DNA from: Clostridiaceae bacterium Marseille-Q4149
GTDB lineage: Bacteria > Bacillota > Clostridia > Oscillospirales > Oscillospiraceae
Direction: 5' to 3'
DNA length: 64,000 bases
Assembly: GCA_018228685.1 (NCBI GenBank)
Contig: CP073691.1
Coordinates: forward strand, 1,054,001 to 1,118,000
The position numbers were made by a program, and so were the translations under genes. Positions 44,449-53,149 of this stretch are shown here, piece after piece (positions within the stretch are counted from its first letter, which is position 1; each line of letters starts with the position of its first letter). Below the pieces are notes generated by a model that was not told the DNA's origin, did not search any database, and saw nothing but the letters and a program-made list of their open reading frames with translations.

Positions 44449-45120
44449 ATGAAGATCGGACTTGTATACGCCATGACCGGCGAGATTGAAAGCCTGCTGA
44501 CCCAGGAGAATGCCCAGCCTTTGCAGACCGTGGCCGGGGTGCCGTTTTATCAGATCCGGCCAGACGTCATCGCCTGCGCCGGGGGCGTCAGCAAGGTCAA
44601 CGCCGCCATGGCCACCCAGCTGCTGATCAGCCTGTATCAGCCGGACCTGGTGCTCAACGCCGGGGTGGCCGGGTGCTTTGAGGATATGCCCATTGGCTCC
44701 ATCGTTCTGGCGGAGGGCTTTTTGCAGCACGATGTGGATACCAGCGCCCTGGGCGACCCTGTGGGACTGGTGTCCACGGTGAACCGGGTGCAGTTCCCCA
44801 CCAGCGATCTGGACCGGGCCAGGGCTGCCATGGACCGGGTGGGCGTCCCTTACCGCACTGGCTGGGTGGCCACCGGCGACTGGTTTGCCACCGACACCCC
44901 CCGGGCCCACTGGATCGCCGACACCTTCCACCCCCTGCTGTGCGACATGGAGGGCTGCGCCGACGCCCAGGTGTGCCTGCGCAACAACGTGCCCTTCATG
45001 TCCGTCAAGTCCGTGTCCGACTGCTTGTTTGAGCACCACGACTTCGTTTTCAATTTCCCCACGGCCATGCGGGACCTGAACCGGGTGGTCATGGCCTTTG
45101 TGGACCAGCTGGAGGCGTGA
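44449..45120 (+). CDS. mtn: 5'-methylthioadenosine/S-adenosylhomocysteine nucleosidase
   Basis: 223 residues from the ATG at 44449, with GGGAGGA upstream. GLVYAMTGEIESLL at the start, NAGVAGCF near 67 and CDMEGCADAQVC near 164 (the MEG loop) followed by KSVSD (catalytic Asp) mark the family. It removes adenine from SAH and MTA. The next gene, luxS, uses its product S-ribosylhomocysteine, and the two are one base apart. Confidence 0.94.
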   Translation: MKIGLVYAMTGEIESLLTQENAQPLQTVAGVPFYQIRPDVIACAGGVSKVNAAMATQLLISLYQPDLVLNAGVAGCFEDMPIGSIVLAEGFLQHDVDTSALGDPVGLVSTVNRVQFPTSDLDRARAAMDRVGVPYRTGWVATGDWFATDTPRAHWIADTFHPLLCDMEGCADAQVCLRNNVPFMSVKSVSDCLFEHHDFVFNFPTAMRDLNRVVMAFVDQLEA

Positions 45121-45121
45121 C

Positions 45122-45598
45122 ATGGAACGGATCGCCAGCTTCACGGTGAACCACGACGTGCTGGTTCCCGGCCTGTACCTGTCCCGCCGGGACGGGGACG
45201 TCACCACCTTCGACCTGCGCTTCAAAAAGCCCAACACCGGCGACCTGCTGACCAATGCCCAGATGCACTCGGTGGAGCACATCATCGCCACCCTTCTGCG
45301 CAACAGCCCGGAAAAGGACGCCGTGATCTACTTCGGCCCCATGGGCTGCCAGACGGGGTTTTACTTCCTGTTCGACAGCCGCCGGCTGACGGATGAGGCG
45401 GCCATCCGCCTGGTGCAGCAGGTGTTCGCCGCCGGGGCGGTCTATGATGGTCCCATGCCCGGCAAAAGCGCCGCAGAATGCGGTAATTACCGCAACCTGG
45501 ACGCAGCCCTGGCCCGGGACTGCTGCGCCTGGTACGCAGACCGGATCCGCAATTGGACGCCGGAAAGCCTGGTCTATCCCCAGGCGGAGGCAGAATGA
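45122..45598 (+). CDS. luxS: S-ribosylhomocysteine lyase LuxS
   Basis: 158 residues. The zinc motif is HSVEH near 49-53 with a third ligand Cys near 120 (AECGNYRN); the catalytic Cys is in MGCQTGFY near 77. It converts S-ribosylhomocysteine into homocysteine and DPD, the precursor of AI-2. Coupled to mtn, it completes the methyl cycle. Confidence 0.96.
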   Translation: MERIASFTVNHDVLVPGLYLSRRDGDVTTFDLRFKKPNTGDLLTNAQMHSVEHIIATLLRNSPEKDAVIYFGPMGCQTGFYFLFDSRRLTDEAAIRLVQQVFAAGAVYDGPMPGKSAAECGNYRNLDAALARDCCAWYADRIRNWTPESLVYPQAEAE

Positions 45599-45602
45599 AA
45601 AA

Positions 45603-45652
45603 CGGCCCCTGGTTGTCAATTCGTTGACAACTAGGGGCCGCTATGGTATCAT
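45603..45652 (+). promoter_or_regulatory. luxS terminator-like palindrome carrying the bioY promoter
   Basis: A 17-bp stem with a TTCG loop (45603-45640, one mismatch) follows luxS. Its 3' arm contains TTGACA (45624-45629); 17 bp later is TATCAT (45647-45652), so the -35 of bioY is inside the hairpin. The inner 20-bp palindrome at 45611-45630 could also be a repressor site. There is no T-run after the stem. Confidence 0.7.
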
Positions 45653-45684
45653 GGCCCCAATCTATTCCAAATCAGGAGGGGGCC

Positions 45685-46221
45685 ATGTCCGCACGAAAGC
45701 TGGTATATACCGCGCTGCTGGCCGCATTGACGGCGGCAGGCGCGTTTATTCGTATTCCGATAGGGATTTCCGTTATCACCCTGCAGTTCCTGTTCACCGC
45801 CATGGCGGGGGTGCTGCTGGGGCCGGGCGGCGGAGCCCTGAGCCAGGGGGTCTATGTGGCTCTGGGGCTTGTGGGGCTGCCGATCTTCACCGCCGGAGGC
45901 GGCTTCGGCTATGTGCTTCAGCCCTCTTTCGGGTTCCTGCTGGGGCTGATTCCCGCCGCCGCCGTCATCGGCGGTCTGAGCCGCCGCAGCAGCTCGCCGG
46001 TGAGGCTGGCCCTGGCCTGCGGGGCGGGGCTGGCGGTTCTCTATGCCGTGGGGGTGCCCTATATGGCGCTGATCCTCAACGGCTATCTGGGCAAGGGCAT
46101 CAGCGCACCGGCCTTGCTTTGGTCGGGGATGCTGATCTATCTGCCGGGGGACGCCGCGAAAATCGCCGTGACGGCCCTGCTGTGCCCGGTGCTGCGCAGG
46201 CGCATTCCCGGGCTGCGGTAG
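45685..46221 (+). CDS. bioY: Biotin transporter S subunit BioY
   Basis: 178 residues from the ATG at 45685, preceded by AGGAGGGGG. Six hydrophobic helices; GVYVALGLVGLPIFTAGGGFGYVLQPSFGF near 54-83 is the BioY signature. It binds biotin and needs an ECF energizing module, such as ecfA1-ecfA2-ecfT encoded at 28822-31355. It supplies biotin for the carrier protein of the decarboxylase. Confidence 0.95.
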   Translation: MSARKLVYTALLAALTAAGAFIRIPIGISVITLQFLFTAMAGVLLGPGGGALSQGVYVALGLVGLPIFTAGGGFGYVLQPSFGFLLGLIPAAAVIGGLSRRSSSPVRLALACGAGLAVLYAVGVPYMALILNGYLGKGISAPALLWSGMLIYLPGDAAKIAVTALLCPVLRRRIPGLR

Positions 46222-46445
46222 GGGAGAGGACGCCGGATAAGGCGGGTTCAAATCTACCATACCACGCCGGTAGGCGGATTGCAAGAAAAAGTTTCGCAAA
46301 TTCCGCAATTTCGGCTGATTGTGCAGGGAAGCGCCGGAGGGGATTCTTTATTTTGATAAATATTCCGTCTTGACGGGGGAGAGCGGCGGCAGTAGAATTT
46401 GAAAGTATTTTTAATATGGTATTCTGCGGGTAAGGAGTGGTCACG

Positions 46446-48041
46446 ATGAAGCATATTTTTGTTACCGGCGGCGTGGTGTCCGGGCTGGGAAAGGGCATCT
46501 GCGCGGCGTCCCTGGGGCGGCTGCTGAAGCAGCGGGGCTTCCGGGTGAAAAACCAGAAGTTCGACCCCTATTTCAATGTGGACCCCGGCACCATGAGCCC
46601 CTTTCAGCACGGCGAGGTGTTCGTCACCGATGACGGCGCGGAGACGGACCTGGACCTGGGGCACTATGAGCGGTTTGTGGACGAGTCCCTGACGGGGAAC
46701 GCGTCCGTGTCCTCGGGCAAGGTGTTCTGGAACGTGCTGAACCGGGAACGCCAGGGCGGCTATCTGGGCGGCACCGTCCAGATCATCCCCCACGTTACCG
46801 ACGAGATCAAGCGGCGCATTTACGCCATGGACGACGGCGAAACGGACATCATCATCACCGAGGTAGGCGGCACCGTGGGCGACATCGAGAGCCAGCCCTA
46901 TCTGGAGGCCATCCGCCAGGTGGCGGCGGAGAAGGGCCGGGAAAACGTGCTGTATATCCATGTGCCCCTGGTGGTGTCCATCCCCGGCACCGGGGAGCTG
47001 AAAAGCAAGCCCACCCAGCACTCCGTGAAGGAGCTGCTGTCCGTGGGCATTCAGCCGGATATTCTGGTGTGCCGCACCGACAGTCCCCTGCCGGAGGACC
47101 TGCGGCGGAAGATCGCCCTGTTCTGCAACATGGAGGAGGACTGCGTTATCCAGAATCTGACGGCCTCCACCCTGTATGAGGTGCCCCTGCTGCTGGAGCG
47201 GGAGGGCCTGTGCCGGGTGGCCTGCCGGAAGCTGGGACTGCCCCAGCGGGAGCCGGACCTGGCCGAGTGGACGGCCCTGGTGCAGCGCATCAACGGGGTG
47301 CATAAAACCGTGCAGATCGCCCTGGTGGGCAAATATACCGGCCTGCATGACGCGTATCTCAGCGTGGTCGAGTCCCTGTTCCATGCGGGGACGGCCTGCG
47401 ACGCCAAGGTGAATATCAAATGGGTGGACTCCGAGGGCCTGACGGCGGAAAACGTTGGCCGGGTGCTGGGAGATTGCTCCGGCGTTCTGGTGCCCGGCGG
47501 CTTCGGCGACCGGGGCATCGAGGGGATGGTCCTGGCGGCGCAATACGCCCGGGAGAAGGACGTGCCGTATTTCGGCATCTGCCTGGGGATGCAGATCGCC
47601 GTCATCGAATATGCCCGGCACGTGGCCGGGTGGGCCGACGCCCACAGCGCGGAGTTCTCCGGCCTGACCGCCCATCCGGTGATCGCTCTGATGCCGGATC
47701 AGGTGGGCATTACCGCCAAGGGCGGCACCATGCGGCTGGGCAAGTACCCCTGCGTGCTGGCGGAGGGTACCCTGGCCCGGGCCGCCTACGGCGCCGCCGA
47801 CATCTCCGAGCGGCACCGGCACCGGTATGAGTTCAACAACCAGTTCCGACAGGAGCTGCAGGACGCCGGGCTGCGGCTGGCGGGGCTGTCCCCGGACGGG
47901 CATCTGGTGGAGATCGTGGAGGAGCCCGCCAATACCTGGTTTGTGGGGGTGCAGTTCCACCCGGAGTTCAAGAGCCGTCCCAACCGGCCCCACCCGCTGT
48001 TTGTGGGCTTTGTGCAGGCGTCTCTGGACAGGCAGGGATGA
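46446..48041 (+). CDS. pyrG: CTP synthase
   Basis: 531 residues from the ATG at 46446, with AAGGAG eight bases upstream; a GTG nine bases earlier is less well placed. The N-terminal ligase domain starts [17 protein letters not shown]; the glutaminase domain has the nucleophile Cys in GICLGMQ near 380 and the His/Glu pair (QFHPE) near 506. It amidates UTP with glutamine nitrogen. No pyrimidine attenuator repeat (GGGC start) was recognised upstream. Confidence 0.96.
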   Translation: MKHIFVTGGVVSGLGKGICAASLGRLLKQRGFRVKNQKFDPYFNVDPGTMSPFQHGEVFVTDDGAETDLDLGHYERFVDESLTGNASVSSGKVFWNVLNRERQGGYLGGTVQIIPHVTDEIKRRIYAMDDGETDIIITEVGGTVGDIESQPYLEAIRQVAAEKGRENVLYIHVPLVVSIPGTGELKSKPTQHSVKELLSVGIQPDILVCRTDSPLPEDLRRKIALFCNMEEDCVIQNLTASTLYEVPLLLEREGLCRVACRKLGLPQREPDLAEWTALVQRINGVHKTVQIALVGKYTGLHDAYLSVVESLFHAGTACDAKVNIKWVDSEGLTAENVGRVLGDCSGVLVPGGFGDRGIEGMVLAAQYAREKDVPYFGICLGMQIAVIEYARHVAGWADAHSAEFSGLTAHPVIALMPDQVGITAKGGTMRLGKYPCVLAEGTLARAAYGAADISERHRHRYEFNNQFRQELQDAGLRLAGLSPDGHLVEIVEEPANTWFVGVQFHPEFKSRPNRPHPLFVGFVQASLDRQG

Positions 48042-48068
48042 CGGCGGCGGGCCATGGCGCATACACTG
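48041..48068 (+). promoter_or_regulatory. Possible sigma-K-type promoter of the DUF11 gene
   Basis: AC (48041-48042), 17 bp, CATACACTG (48060-48068), close to the sigma-K pattern AC-N16/17-CATAnnnTA and also to a sigma-E -10. It overlaps the end of pyrG. Confidence 0.4.
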
Positions 48069-48133
48069 GAATGCGGAAACGGCTCCTGCCCCCAGGGGGC
48101 GGGAAAACCCATCCGTTTTCCGGGAGGAGTTCT

Positions 48134-48985
48134 ATGGCTTCCTTTACCAACATGGCTACCTTGTCCTACAACGGCAGCCAGATCAATTCCAACGTGGTCA
48201 CCGGCGAGCTGCAGGACGCCCTGACCATCACCAAGACGGCGGTATCCGGCGGCTACCGGCCCGGCGACACGGTGACCTATGTGGTGACCCTCAGCAATAC
48301 CGGCACGGCGGCCCTGACGGGGCTGACCCTGACCGACGATCTGGGCGGCAGTACCGTGGCCGCCGGCACCGTGTATCCCCTGGCCTATGTGCCGGGCAGC
48401 GTCCTCTATTATAACGGCGGCACGGCCCAGCCCGCCCCCACGGTGACGGCGGGGCCGCCTATGACCGTCACCGGCGTTACGGTGCCCGCCGGGGGCAACG
48501 CCACCCTGGTGTATCAGGCCCGGGTCACGGAGTTTGCCGCGCCGGGGGTAGAGGGCGAGATCCGGAACACCGTCACCGCCAGCGGCGGCGGTCTGGCCAC
48601 GCCGCTGACGGCCACGGCCACCACGGCGGCCCGGCTGGAGCCGGAGCTGACCATCAGCAAGGCCCTGTCTCCCGCGGTGGTCACCGGCAACGGACCCCTG
48701 ACCTATACCTTTACCATCCGCAACACCGGCAACACCGCCCTGACCGGCCAGGAGGGGGCCGTGATTACCGACACCTTCGACCCCATCCTGAACATCACCG
48801 GCGTTACTTTCAACGGCACGGCCTGGACGTCGCCGGAGGACTACACCTATGACGCCGCCACCGGCGCTTTTGCCACGGTGGCCGGTAAGCTGACGGTGCC
48901 GGAGGCCGCGTTCACCCAAAACGCCGACGGCTCCTGGACCGTCACCCCGGGACAGAGCGTCCTGACGGTAACGGGCACCGTGTAA
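48134..48985 (+). CDS. DUF11-repeat protein without signal peptide
   Basis: 283 residues from the ATG at 48134, after GGGAGGAG. Begins ASFTNMATLSYNGSQINSN and carries two DUF11-type beta domains (GDTVTYVVTLSNTGTAALTG near 43-62; LTYTFTIRNTGNTALTG near 193-209). No export signal or anchor is seen, although DUF11 domains are usually extracellular. Related proteins occur in many spore-forming Clostridia. With the sigma-K-like promoter, a spore surface role is possible; function is unknown. Confidence 0.75.
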   Translation: MASFTNMATLSYNGSQINSNVVTGELQDALTITKTAVSGGYRPGDTVTYVVTLSNTGTAALTGLTLTDDLGGSTVAAGTVYPLAYVPGSVLYYNGGTAQPAPTVTAGPPMTVTGVTVPAGGNATLVYQARVTEFAAPGVEGEIRNTVTASGGGLATPLTATATTAARLEPELTISKALSPAVVTGNGPLTYTFTIRNTGNTALTGQEGAVITDTFDPILNITGVTFNGTAWTSPEDYTYDAATGAFATVAGKLTVPEAAFTQNADGSWTVTPGQSVLTVTGTV

Positions 48986-49010
48986 CAGCCCGGGGCATAA
49001 GGCGATAAGC

Positions 49011-49040
49011 GCCCGCCTGCCGCTTTCGCGGCAGGCGGGC
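49011..49040 (+). terminator. Terminator of the DUF11 gene
   Basis: GCCCGCCTGCCGC pairs perfectly with GCGGCAGGCGGGC around a TTTC loop, followed by AAATTTT. Confidence 0.85.
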
Positions 49041-49071
49041 AAATTTTGCTTTGGAAAACGGCGAAAAGTGA

Positions 49072-49192
49072 TTGACAAAGGTGAATTTCTCTGTTATACT
49101 CTATAAGCCGCTTTGAATGGGTCAAAAGTTCCGGCCTTGCCGGACGCCCCCGACAGCGAGTCCGTAATAAAGGAAAGGCAGGTGCAACAAGT
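49072..49192 (+). promoter_or_regulatory. Promoter and leader of rplU-prp-rpmA
   Basis: A perfect TTGACA (49072-49077), 17 bp, TATACT (49095-49100). A leader of about 85 bases with a small CCGGC-GCCGG hairpin precedes rplU. An L21 autoregulatory leader is common in Firmicutes at this place; I could not confirm its motifs. Confidence 0.7.
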
Positions 49193-49504
49193 ATGCAGGC
49201 TATTATCGTGACCGGTGGTAAGCAGTACAACGTCTCCGAGGGTGACACTCTGTTTATCGAGAAGCTGGACGTCAACGCGGGTGATTCCGTGGTGTTCGAC
49301 CAGGTCCTGGCCATCGTCGACGGCGAAAACACCAAGTTCGGCACTCCCGTGGTGGAGGGCGCTAAGGTGGACGCCACCGTCGTCAAGAACGGCAAGGGCA
49401 AGAAGATCCGTATCTTCAAGTATACCCCCAAGAAGGGTTATCGCAAACGGCAGGGTCATCGTCAGCCCTACACCAAGGTGGAAATCGGCAAGATCTCCTT
49501 CTGA
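49193..49504 (+). CDS. rplU: 50S ribosomal protein L21
   Basis: 103 residues, full length. Start [17 protein letters not shown], the conserved [25 protein letters not shown] region at the end. First gene of the rplU-prp-rpmA operon. Confidence 0.98.
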   Translation: MQAIIVTGGKQYNVSEGDTLFIEKLDVNAGDSVVFDQVLAIVDGENTKFGTPVVEGAKVDATVVKNGKGKKIRIFKYTPKKGYRKRQGHRQPYTKVEIGKISF

Positions 49505-49512
49505 GTGACAGC

Positions 49513-49842
49513 ATGACGACCGTTACATTCCTGACAGAGGAAGCCCGCATCGTCGGTTTCGATGCGCAGGGACACAGCGGCTTCGCCGCAGAGGGTGAGG
49601 ACATCGTCTGCGCCGCCGTTACCAGCGCAGTGCGCCTGGTAGAAGCCACCATCAATGACGTGATGGGTCTGTGTGCCGCGGTGAAAGTCCGGGAGCAGGA
49701 CGCCGCCATCTCCTTTCGTCTGCCCGGGGGCCTGGCTCCCATGGCGGAGAACACCTGCCAGAATCTTCTGACGGGGCTGATGGTGTATCTGGCCCAGCTT
49801 CACGACGAGTATCCGGAAAACATTGAAGTGATGGAGGCGTGA
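49513..49842 (+). CDS. prp: Ribosomal-processing cysteine protease Prp
   Basis: 109 residues. GHSGFAAEGEDIVCAAV near 20-36 holds the catalytic His and Cys. Prp removes the N-terminal extension of ribosomal protein L27, and that extension is visible on the next gene. In the conserved order between rplU and rpmA. Confidence 0.96.
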   Translation: MTTVTFLTEEARIVGFDAQGHSGFAAEGEDIVCAAVTSAVRLVEATINDVMGLCAAVKVREQDAAISFRLPGGLAPMAENTCQNLLTGLMVYLAQLHDEYPENIEVMEA

Positions 49843-49892
49843 AACCCTCCTGTTCCCCCGCAATCATCTCATAGAAAGGATGGTACTGCATT

Positions 49893-50174
49893 ATGCTGAA
49901 CATTGGTCTGCAGTTCTTTGCCCATAAAAAAGGTATGGGCTCCACCAAGAACGGCCGTGATTCCGAGTCCAAGCGCCTTGGCCCCAAGCGCGCTGATGGT
50001 CAGTTCGTTCTGGCCGGCAACATCCTGGTCCGCCAGCGCGGCACCCACATCCACGCCGGCACCAACGTCGGTATCGGCAGCGATGACACGCTGTTTGCCA
50101 AGGCCGACGGTGTTGTCCGCTTCGAGCGTCTGGGCAAGGATCGTAAGCAGGTTTCTGTTTACCCCGCCGAGTAA
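49893..50174 (+). CDS. rpmA: 50S ribosomal protein L27 with cleavable N-terminus
   Basis: 93 residues. It begins [17 protein letters not shown]: the first nine residues are the Prp-cleaved extension and AHKKG is the mature start near the peptidyl-transfer centre. The rest is typical ([21 protein letters not shown]). Preceded by AAAGGA. Confidence 0.98.
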   Translation: MLNIGLQFFAHKKGMGSTKNGRDSESKRLGPKRADGQFVLAGNILVRQRGTHIHAGTNVGIGSDDTLFAKADGVVRFERLGKDRKQVSVYPAE

Positions 50175-50186
50175 AAGAACCATATG

Positions 50187-50216
50187 AAAAGCACCGCCTG
50201 CGGGCGGTGCTTTTTT
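50187..50216 (+). terminator. Terminator of the rpmA operon
   Basis: AAAAGCACCGCC pairs with GGCGGTGCTTTT, followed by further T's. Confidence 0.92.
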
Positions 50217-50237
50217 GTATCAAAATATGTGCGGCGG

Positions 50238-50837
50238 TCAGTCCTGCTCCTGAAATGCCCGGATATACGCCTCCAGGGCTTCGGCGGTTTTCTCCACCCC
50301 CAGGACGCTGGTGTTCACCGTCAGGTCATAGCAGGAGCTGTGGCCCCAGAACTTGCCGGTGTGGTGGTGGTAGTAGACCCGGCGGTGCCGGTCGGTTTTG
50401 GCCACCAGCAGCGCGGCCTTTTCCGGGGAAAGATTGTGCCGCTGCCGGATGCGCTTGATCCGATGGGTCAGGTCCGCCCGGCAGAAGATCCGCAGCAGGC
50501 CCGGCCGCCCGGCCAGGGCATAGTCGGCACAGCGGCCCACGAAGATGGCGGATTCGCCGCTGTCGGCGAACTGGCGGATCATGTCGAACTGCCGCTGGGC
50601 CACGTTGTGGGGGATGGAGTTGTCAAATTCGTTGATCTTGCGGCTGAGAATGCGGTTCACCGGCCGCTCGTCGTACTCCTGGGCCAGCCGCTGCATTTCC
50701 GGGTCATTTTTCCAGAGCTCGTCAATAAGCTCCCGGTCCAGCATCCGGATGCCCAGCCGCTGGCTCAGCAGGACCGCCAGGTCATGCCCGCCGCTGCCGT
50801 ATTCGCGGCCAATGGTGATAAGAATCTGCTTTTTCAT
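50238..50837 (-). CDS. Cytidylate kinase-like family protein
   Basis: 199 residues from the ATG at 50837, with AAAGGA upstream. The P-loop-like start ILITIGREYGSGGHDLAVLL, and IFVGRCADYAL near 101-111, match the cytidylate-kinase-like family (Cmk2), which differs from true Cmk. It may phosphorylate a nucleoside monophosphate or other substrate; not known. It is a single minus-strand gene between two plus operons. Confidence 0.88.
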   Translation of the reverse strand: MKKQILITIGREYGSGGHDLAVLLSQRLGIRMLDRELIDELWKNDPEMQRLAQEYDERPVNRILSRKINEFDNSIPHNVAQRQFDMIRQFADSGESAIFVGRCADYALAGRPGLLRIFCRADLTHRIKRIRQRHNLSPEKAALLVAKTDRHRRVYYHHHTGKFWGHSSCYDLTVNTSVLGVEKTAEALEAYIRAFQEQD

Positions 50838-50989
50838 GCGAAAACATCCTTTCTGCACCCCGTCAATGGTGATGATTTGTCTATATTATACTGCCTTTGT
50901 CCGGATTTGTCACCTGATTTTTACGGATTCTGTACAGGAAAATGAAAATGTATAGATGAGGCCTCCGGATGGGGCGGAAAACTTTTTCA

Positions 50990-51018
50990 TGGACAAAAGG
51001 GCCGGGCCGTGGTAGAAT
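50990..51018 (+). promoter_or_regulatory. Promoter of tmk
   Basis: TGGACA (50990-50995), 17 bp, TAGAAT (51013-51018). Confidence 0.6.
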
Positions 51019-51058
51019 AACCTGAATGCATATGTCGAGCCGGGGGAGGAAACATAGG

Positions 51059-51736
51059 ATGAGCGGAAAACTGATCGTATTCGAGGGCACCGACGGCTCC
51101 GGAAAGGCCACTCAGACGGCGCTTCTGTGCCGGGAGCTGGAGAGCCGGGGCGTGCCCTTCCGCAAGCTGGAGTTTCCCCGGTACAAGGAGGAGTCCTCGG
51201 CGCTGCTGCGGCTGTATCTCAGCGGGGCCTTCGGCACCGACCCGGCGGACGTCAATGCCTATGCCGCCGCCACGTTCTTCTCCGTGGACCGCTATGCCTC
51301 CTTCAAGCAGGACTGGGGCGGCTGGTACCGGCAGGGGGGGCTGGTCATCGCCGACCGGTACACCACCAGCAACGCCGTGCACCAGACCTCCAAGCTGCCG
51401 CCTCAGGAGCGGCAGACGTTTCTGGATTGGCTGTTTGACTTTGAATACCGGAAGCTGGGGCTGCCGGAGCCGGACCGGGTGCTGTATCTGGACGTGCCCA
51501 CGGAGCTGTCGGAGCAGATGATGCGCCGCCGGGAGCAGCTGACCCACACCACCGCCGACATCCACGAGCGGGACGAGGCATACCTGCGGTCCTGCCGGGA
51601 GAGCGCCGCCATGGTGGTGGACTACGGCGGGTGGACCCGCATTGACTGCGCCCGGGACGGACAGGTCCGCTCCGTGGACGACATCCACCGGGAGGTCATG
51701 GAGCGGCTCCGTGACCTGCTGGAGGGCATAAAATAG
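51059..51736 (+). CDS. tmk: Thymidylate kinase family protein
   Basis: 225 residues from the ATG at 51059, with GGGGGAGGA upstream. P-loop FEGTDGSGKATQT near 8-20, DRYTTSN near 100-106, and a basic LID stretch MMRRREQ near 160. Converts dTMP to dTDP. The sequence after the P-loop is longer than in E. coli Tmk, as in some clostridial homologues. It is probably functional; it is the only Tmk-like gene in this window. Confidence 0.88.
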   Translation: MSGKLIVFEGTDGSGKATQTALLCRELESRGVPFRKLEFPRYKEESSALLRLYLSGAFGTDPADVNAYAAATFFSVDRYASFKQDWGGWYRQGGLVIADRYTTSNAVHQTSKLPPQERQTFLDWLFDFEYRKLGLPEPDRVLYLDVPTELSEQMMRRREQLTHTTADIHERDEAYLRSCRESAAMVVDYGGWTRIDCARDGQVRSVDDIHREVMERLRDLLEGIK

Positions 51737-51783
51737 GGAGGGAACGCCTGCGCGTCCCCTCCGGGCGAAGGTATGTACGGCCC

Positions 51784-51918
51784 TCAGCAGGAGCAGCAGC
51801 CGTCGCCTCCGTTGCCGCAGCCGCAGCGGGATCCGGTTCCGCTGCCGCAGCAGCAGAACACCAGCAGTAAGATCACGATCAGCCAGATGCAGGAGCAATT
51901 GTTGTTGTCAAAGCACAT
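51784..51918 (-). CDS. 44-residue Cys-rich hydrophobic protein, candidate spore protein
   Basis: Reads MCFDNNNCSCIWLIVILLLV, then CCC, then a Gly/Cys tail ending GCCSC, with 10 Cys in 44 residues. GAGGTG lies before the ATG, and a sigma-K-type promoter matching AC-N17-CATAnnnTA (51950-51977) lies just upstream. Similar tiny N-Cys-rich proteins with one membrane helix are encoded near tmk/mltG in related Clostridia. It lies opposite the leader of mltG. Function unknown; an envelope or spore coat role is inferred from the promoter. Confidence 0.72.
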   Translation of the reverse strand: MCFDNNNCSCIWLIVILLLVFCCCGSGTGSRCGCGNGGDGCCSC

Positions 51919-51949
51919 GCGATTCACCTCACTTGTTTCCTGTATGGGC

Positions 51950-51977
51950 TATTCTATGCCGGAGATGGCTCCGGCGT
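51950..51977 (-). promoter_or_regulatory. Sigma-K-type promoter of the Cys-rich gene
   Basis: On the minus strand: AC (51976-51977), 17 bp, CATAGAATA (51950-51958), an exact match to the sigma-K pattern. The ATG follows 32 bases later. Confidence 0.55.
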
Positions 51978-52027
51978 ATCTTGTCCGGGTGTGCCCGGCG
52001 GAAAAAATAGAGAAAGGAACCGATCAT

Positions 52028-53149
52028 ATGTCCGATTATCAGAACTCCGATACGGCCAAATGGGATGCCCAGGAGGTCCGTAAGCAGGCTTCCGCCCAGG
52101 GGCCGAAGCCCAAGAAAAATCGCCGCCTGGGGTGGCTGGGCTATCTGGCGGGGGTCATCGTGGCCTCGTTCCTGCTGGCCGGTATCGGCTGGCTGGCTGT
52201 CAACGATGTGTGCGCCCTGAATAAGGCTCCTCTGACCGCCACCATCGAGGTGGAAAGCGGCGACTCCGTGGGGACGGTGGCCACCAAGCTGAAGAAGGCG
52301 GGGCTCATCAACTCCAAGCTGCTGTTCATGATCACCAGCCCCGTGTTCCACGCCAGCCGCTATATTCAGCCCGGCGTGTATGAGCTGAACACCGACATGG
52401 ACTTCAACTGTCTCATCAAGTCCATGCAGCCCACCGGCGGCGTGGCGGCCACCGTTACCGTCACCATCCCCGAGGGCTACACCGTGGAGCAGATCATCCA
52501 GCTGCTGGCGGAGAACGACGTGTCCGACGCCGCCGCCCTGGAGGAGTCCGCCAAGAACCATGTGTTCGACAAGTTCGACTTCGTGGACAACGAGAATCTG
52601 GGCAGCATCAGCCGCCTGGAGGGCTATCTGTTCCCGGATACCTACGAATTCTATGTGAAGGAAAACGCCGACTCGGCCCTGAGCCGCCTGCTGGCCAACT
52701 TCCAGGACCGTATTGTGGACGATCCGGACCTGGCGCCGCTGATTGCCAACTCCTCCTACAGCCTGAAGGAGATCGTCATCATGGCCTCCCTGATTGAGAA
52801 GGAGACCGACGGCACCGACCGCACGCTGATCTCCTCCGTGATCCACAACCGCCTGGAGAACGTGGGCGAGACGGCCCACCTGCTGCAGATCGACGCCTCC
52901 CTGGTGTATGCCGCCGGGCGGGAGATCACCGAGGACGACTATCAGACCCTGGACAGCCCCTATAACCTGTATACCCACCAGGGCCTGCCCCCCACGGCCA
53001 TCGCCAACGCCGGTAAGGCCTCCATCCAGGCCGCCCTGCAGCCGGACGATACCAACTACTATTTCTATGTGCTCAATCCCGATACCCAGCGGCATGTGTT
53101 CAGCCGCACCCTGTCTGAGCACAACGCCAATCTGCGGAAGTTCGGATGA
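52028..53149 (+). CDS. mltG: Endolytic transglycosylase MltG
   Basis: 373 residues from the ATG at 52028, after AAAGGA; the longer open frame upstream runs over the antisense Cys-rich gene and is not used. An N-terminal cytoplasmic part, one membrane helix at about 42-62, a LysM-like region, and the YceG domain with SRLEGYLFPDTYEF near 195-208 and MASLIEKETDG near 252-262 (catalytic Glu). It cuts nascent glycan strands and sets their length. Overlaps the U32 gene by 4 bp. Confidence 0.94.
   Translation: MSDYQNSDTAKWDAQEVRKQASAQGPKPKKNRRLGWLGYLAGVIVASFLLAGIGWLAVNDVCALNKAPLTATIEVESGDSVGTVATKLKKAGLINSKLLFMITSPVFHASRYIQPGVYELNTDMDFNCLIKSMQPTGGVAATVTVTIPEGYTVEQIIQLLAENDVSDAAALEESAKNHVFDKFDFVDNENLGSISRLEGYLFPDTYEFYVKENADSALSRLLANFQDRIVDDPDLAPLIANSSYSLKEIVIMASLIEKETDGTDRTLISSVIHNRLENVGETAHLLQIDASLVYAAGREITEDDYQTLDSPYNLYTHQGLPPTAIANAGKASIQAALQPDDTNYYFYVLNPDTQRHVFSRTLSEHNANLRKFG

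Noticed and set aside
51773..52027. N-terminal extension of mltG by 85 codons
   Set aside because: The extension is Gln/Pro-rich, antisense to the Cys-rich small gene, and the ATG at 52028 has a proper RBS before the usual MltG N-terminus.
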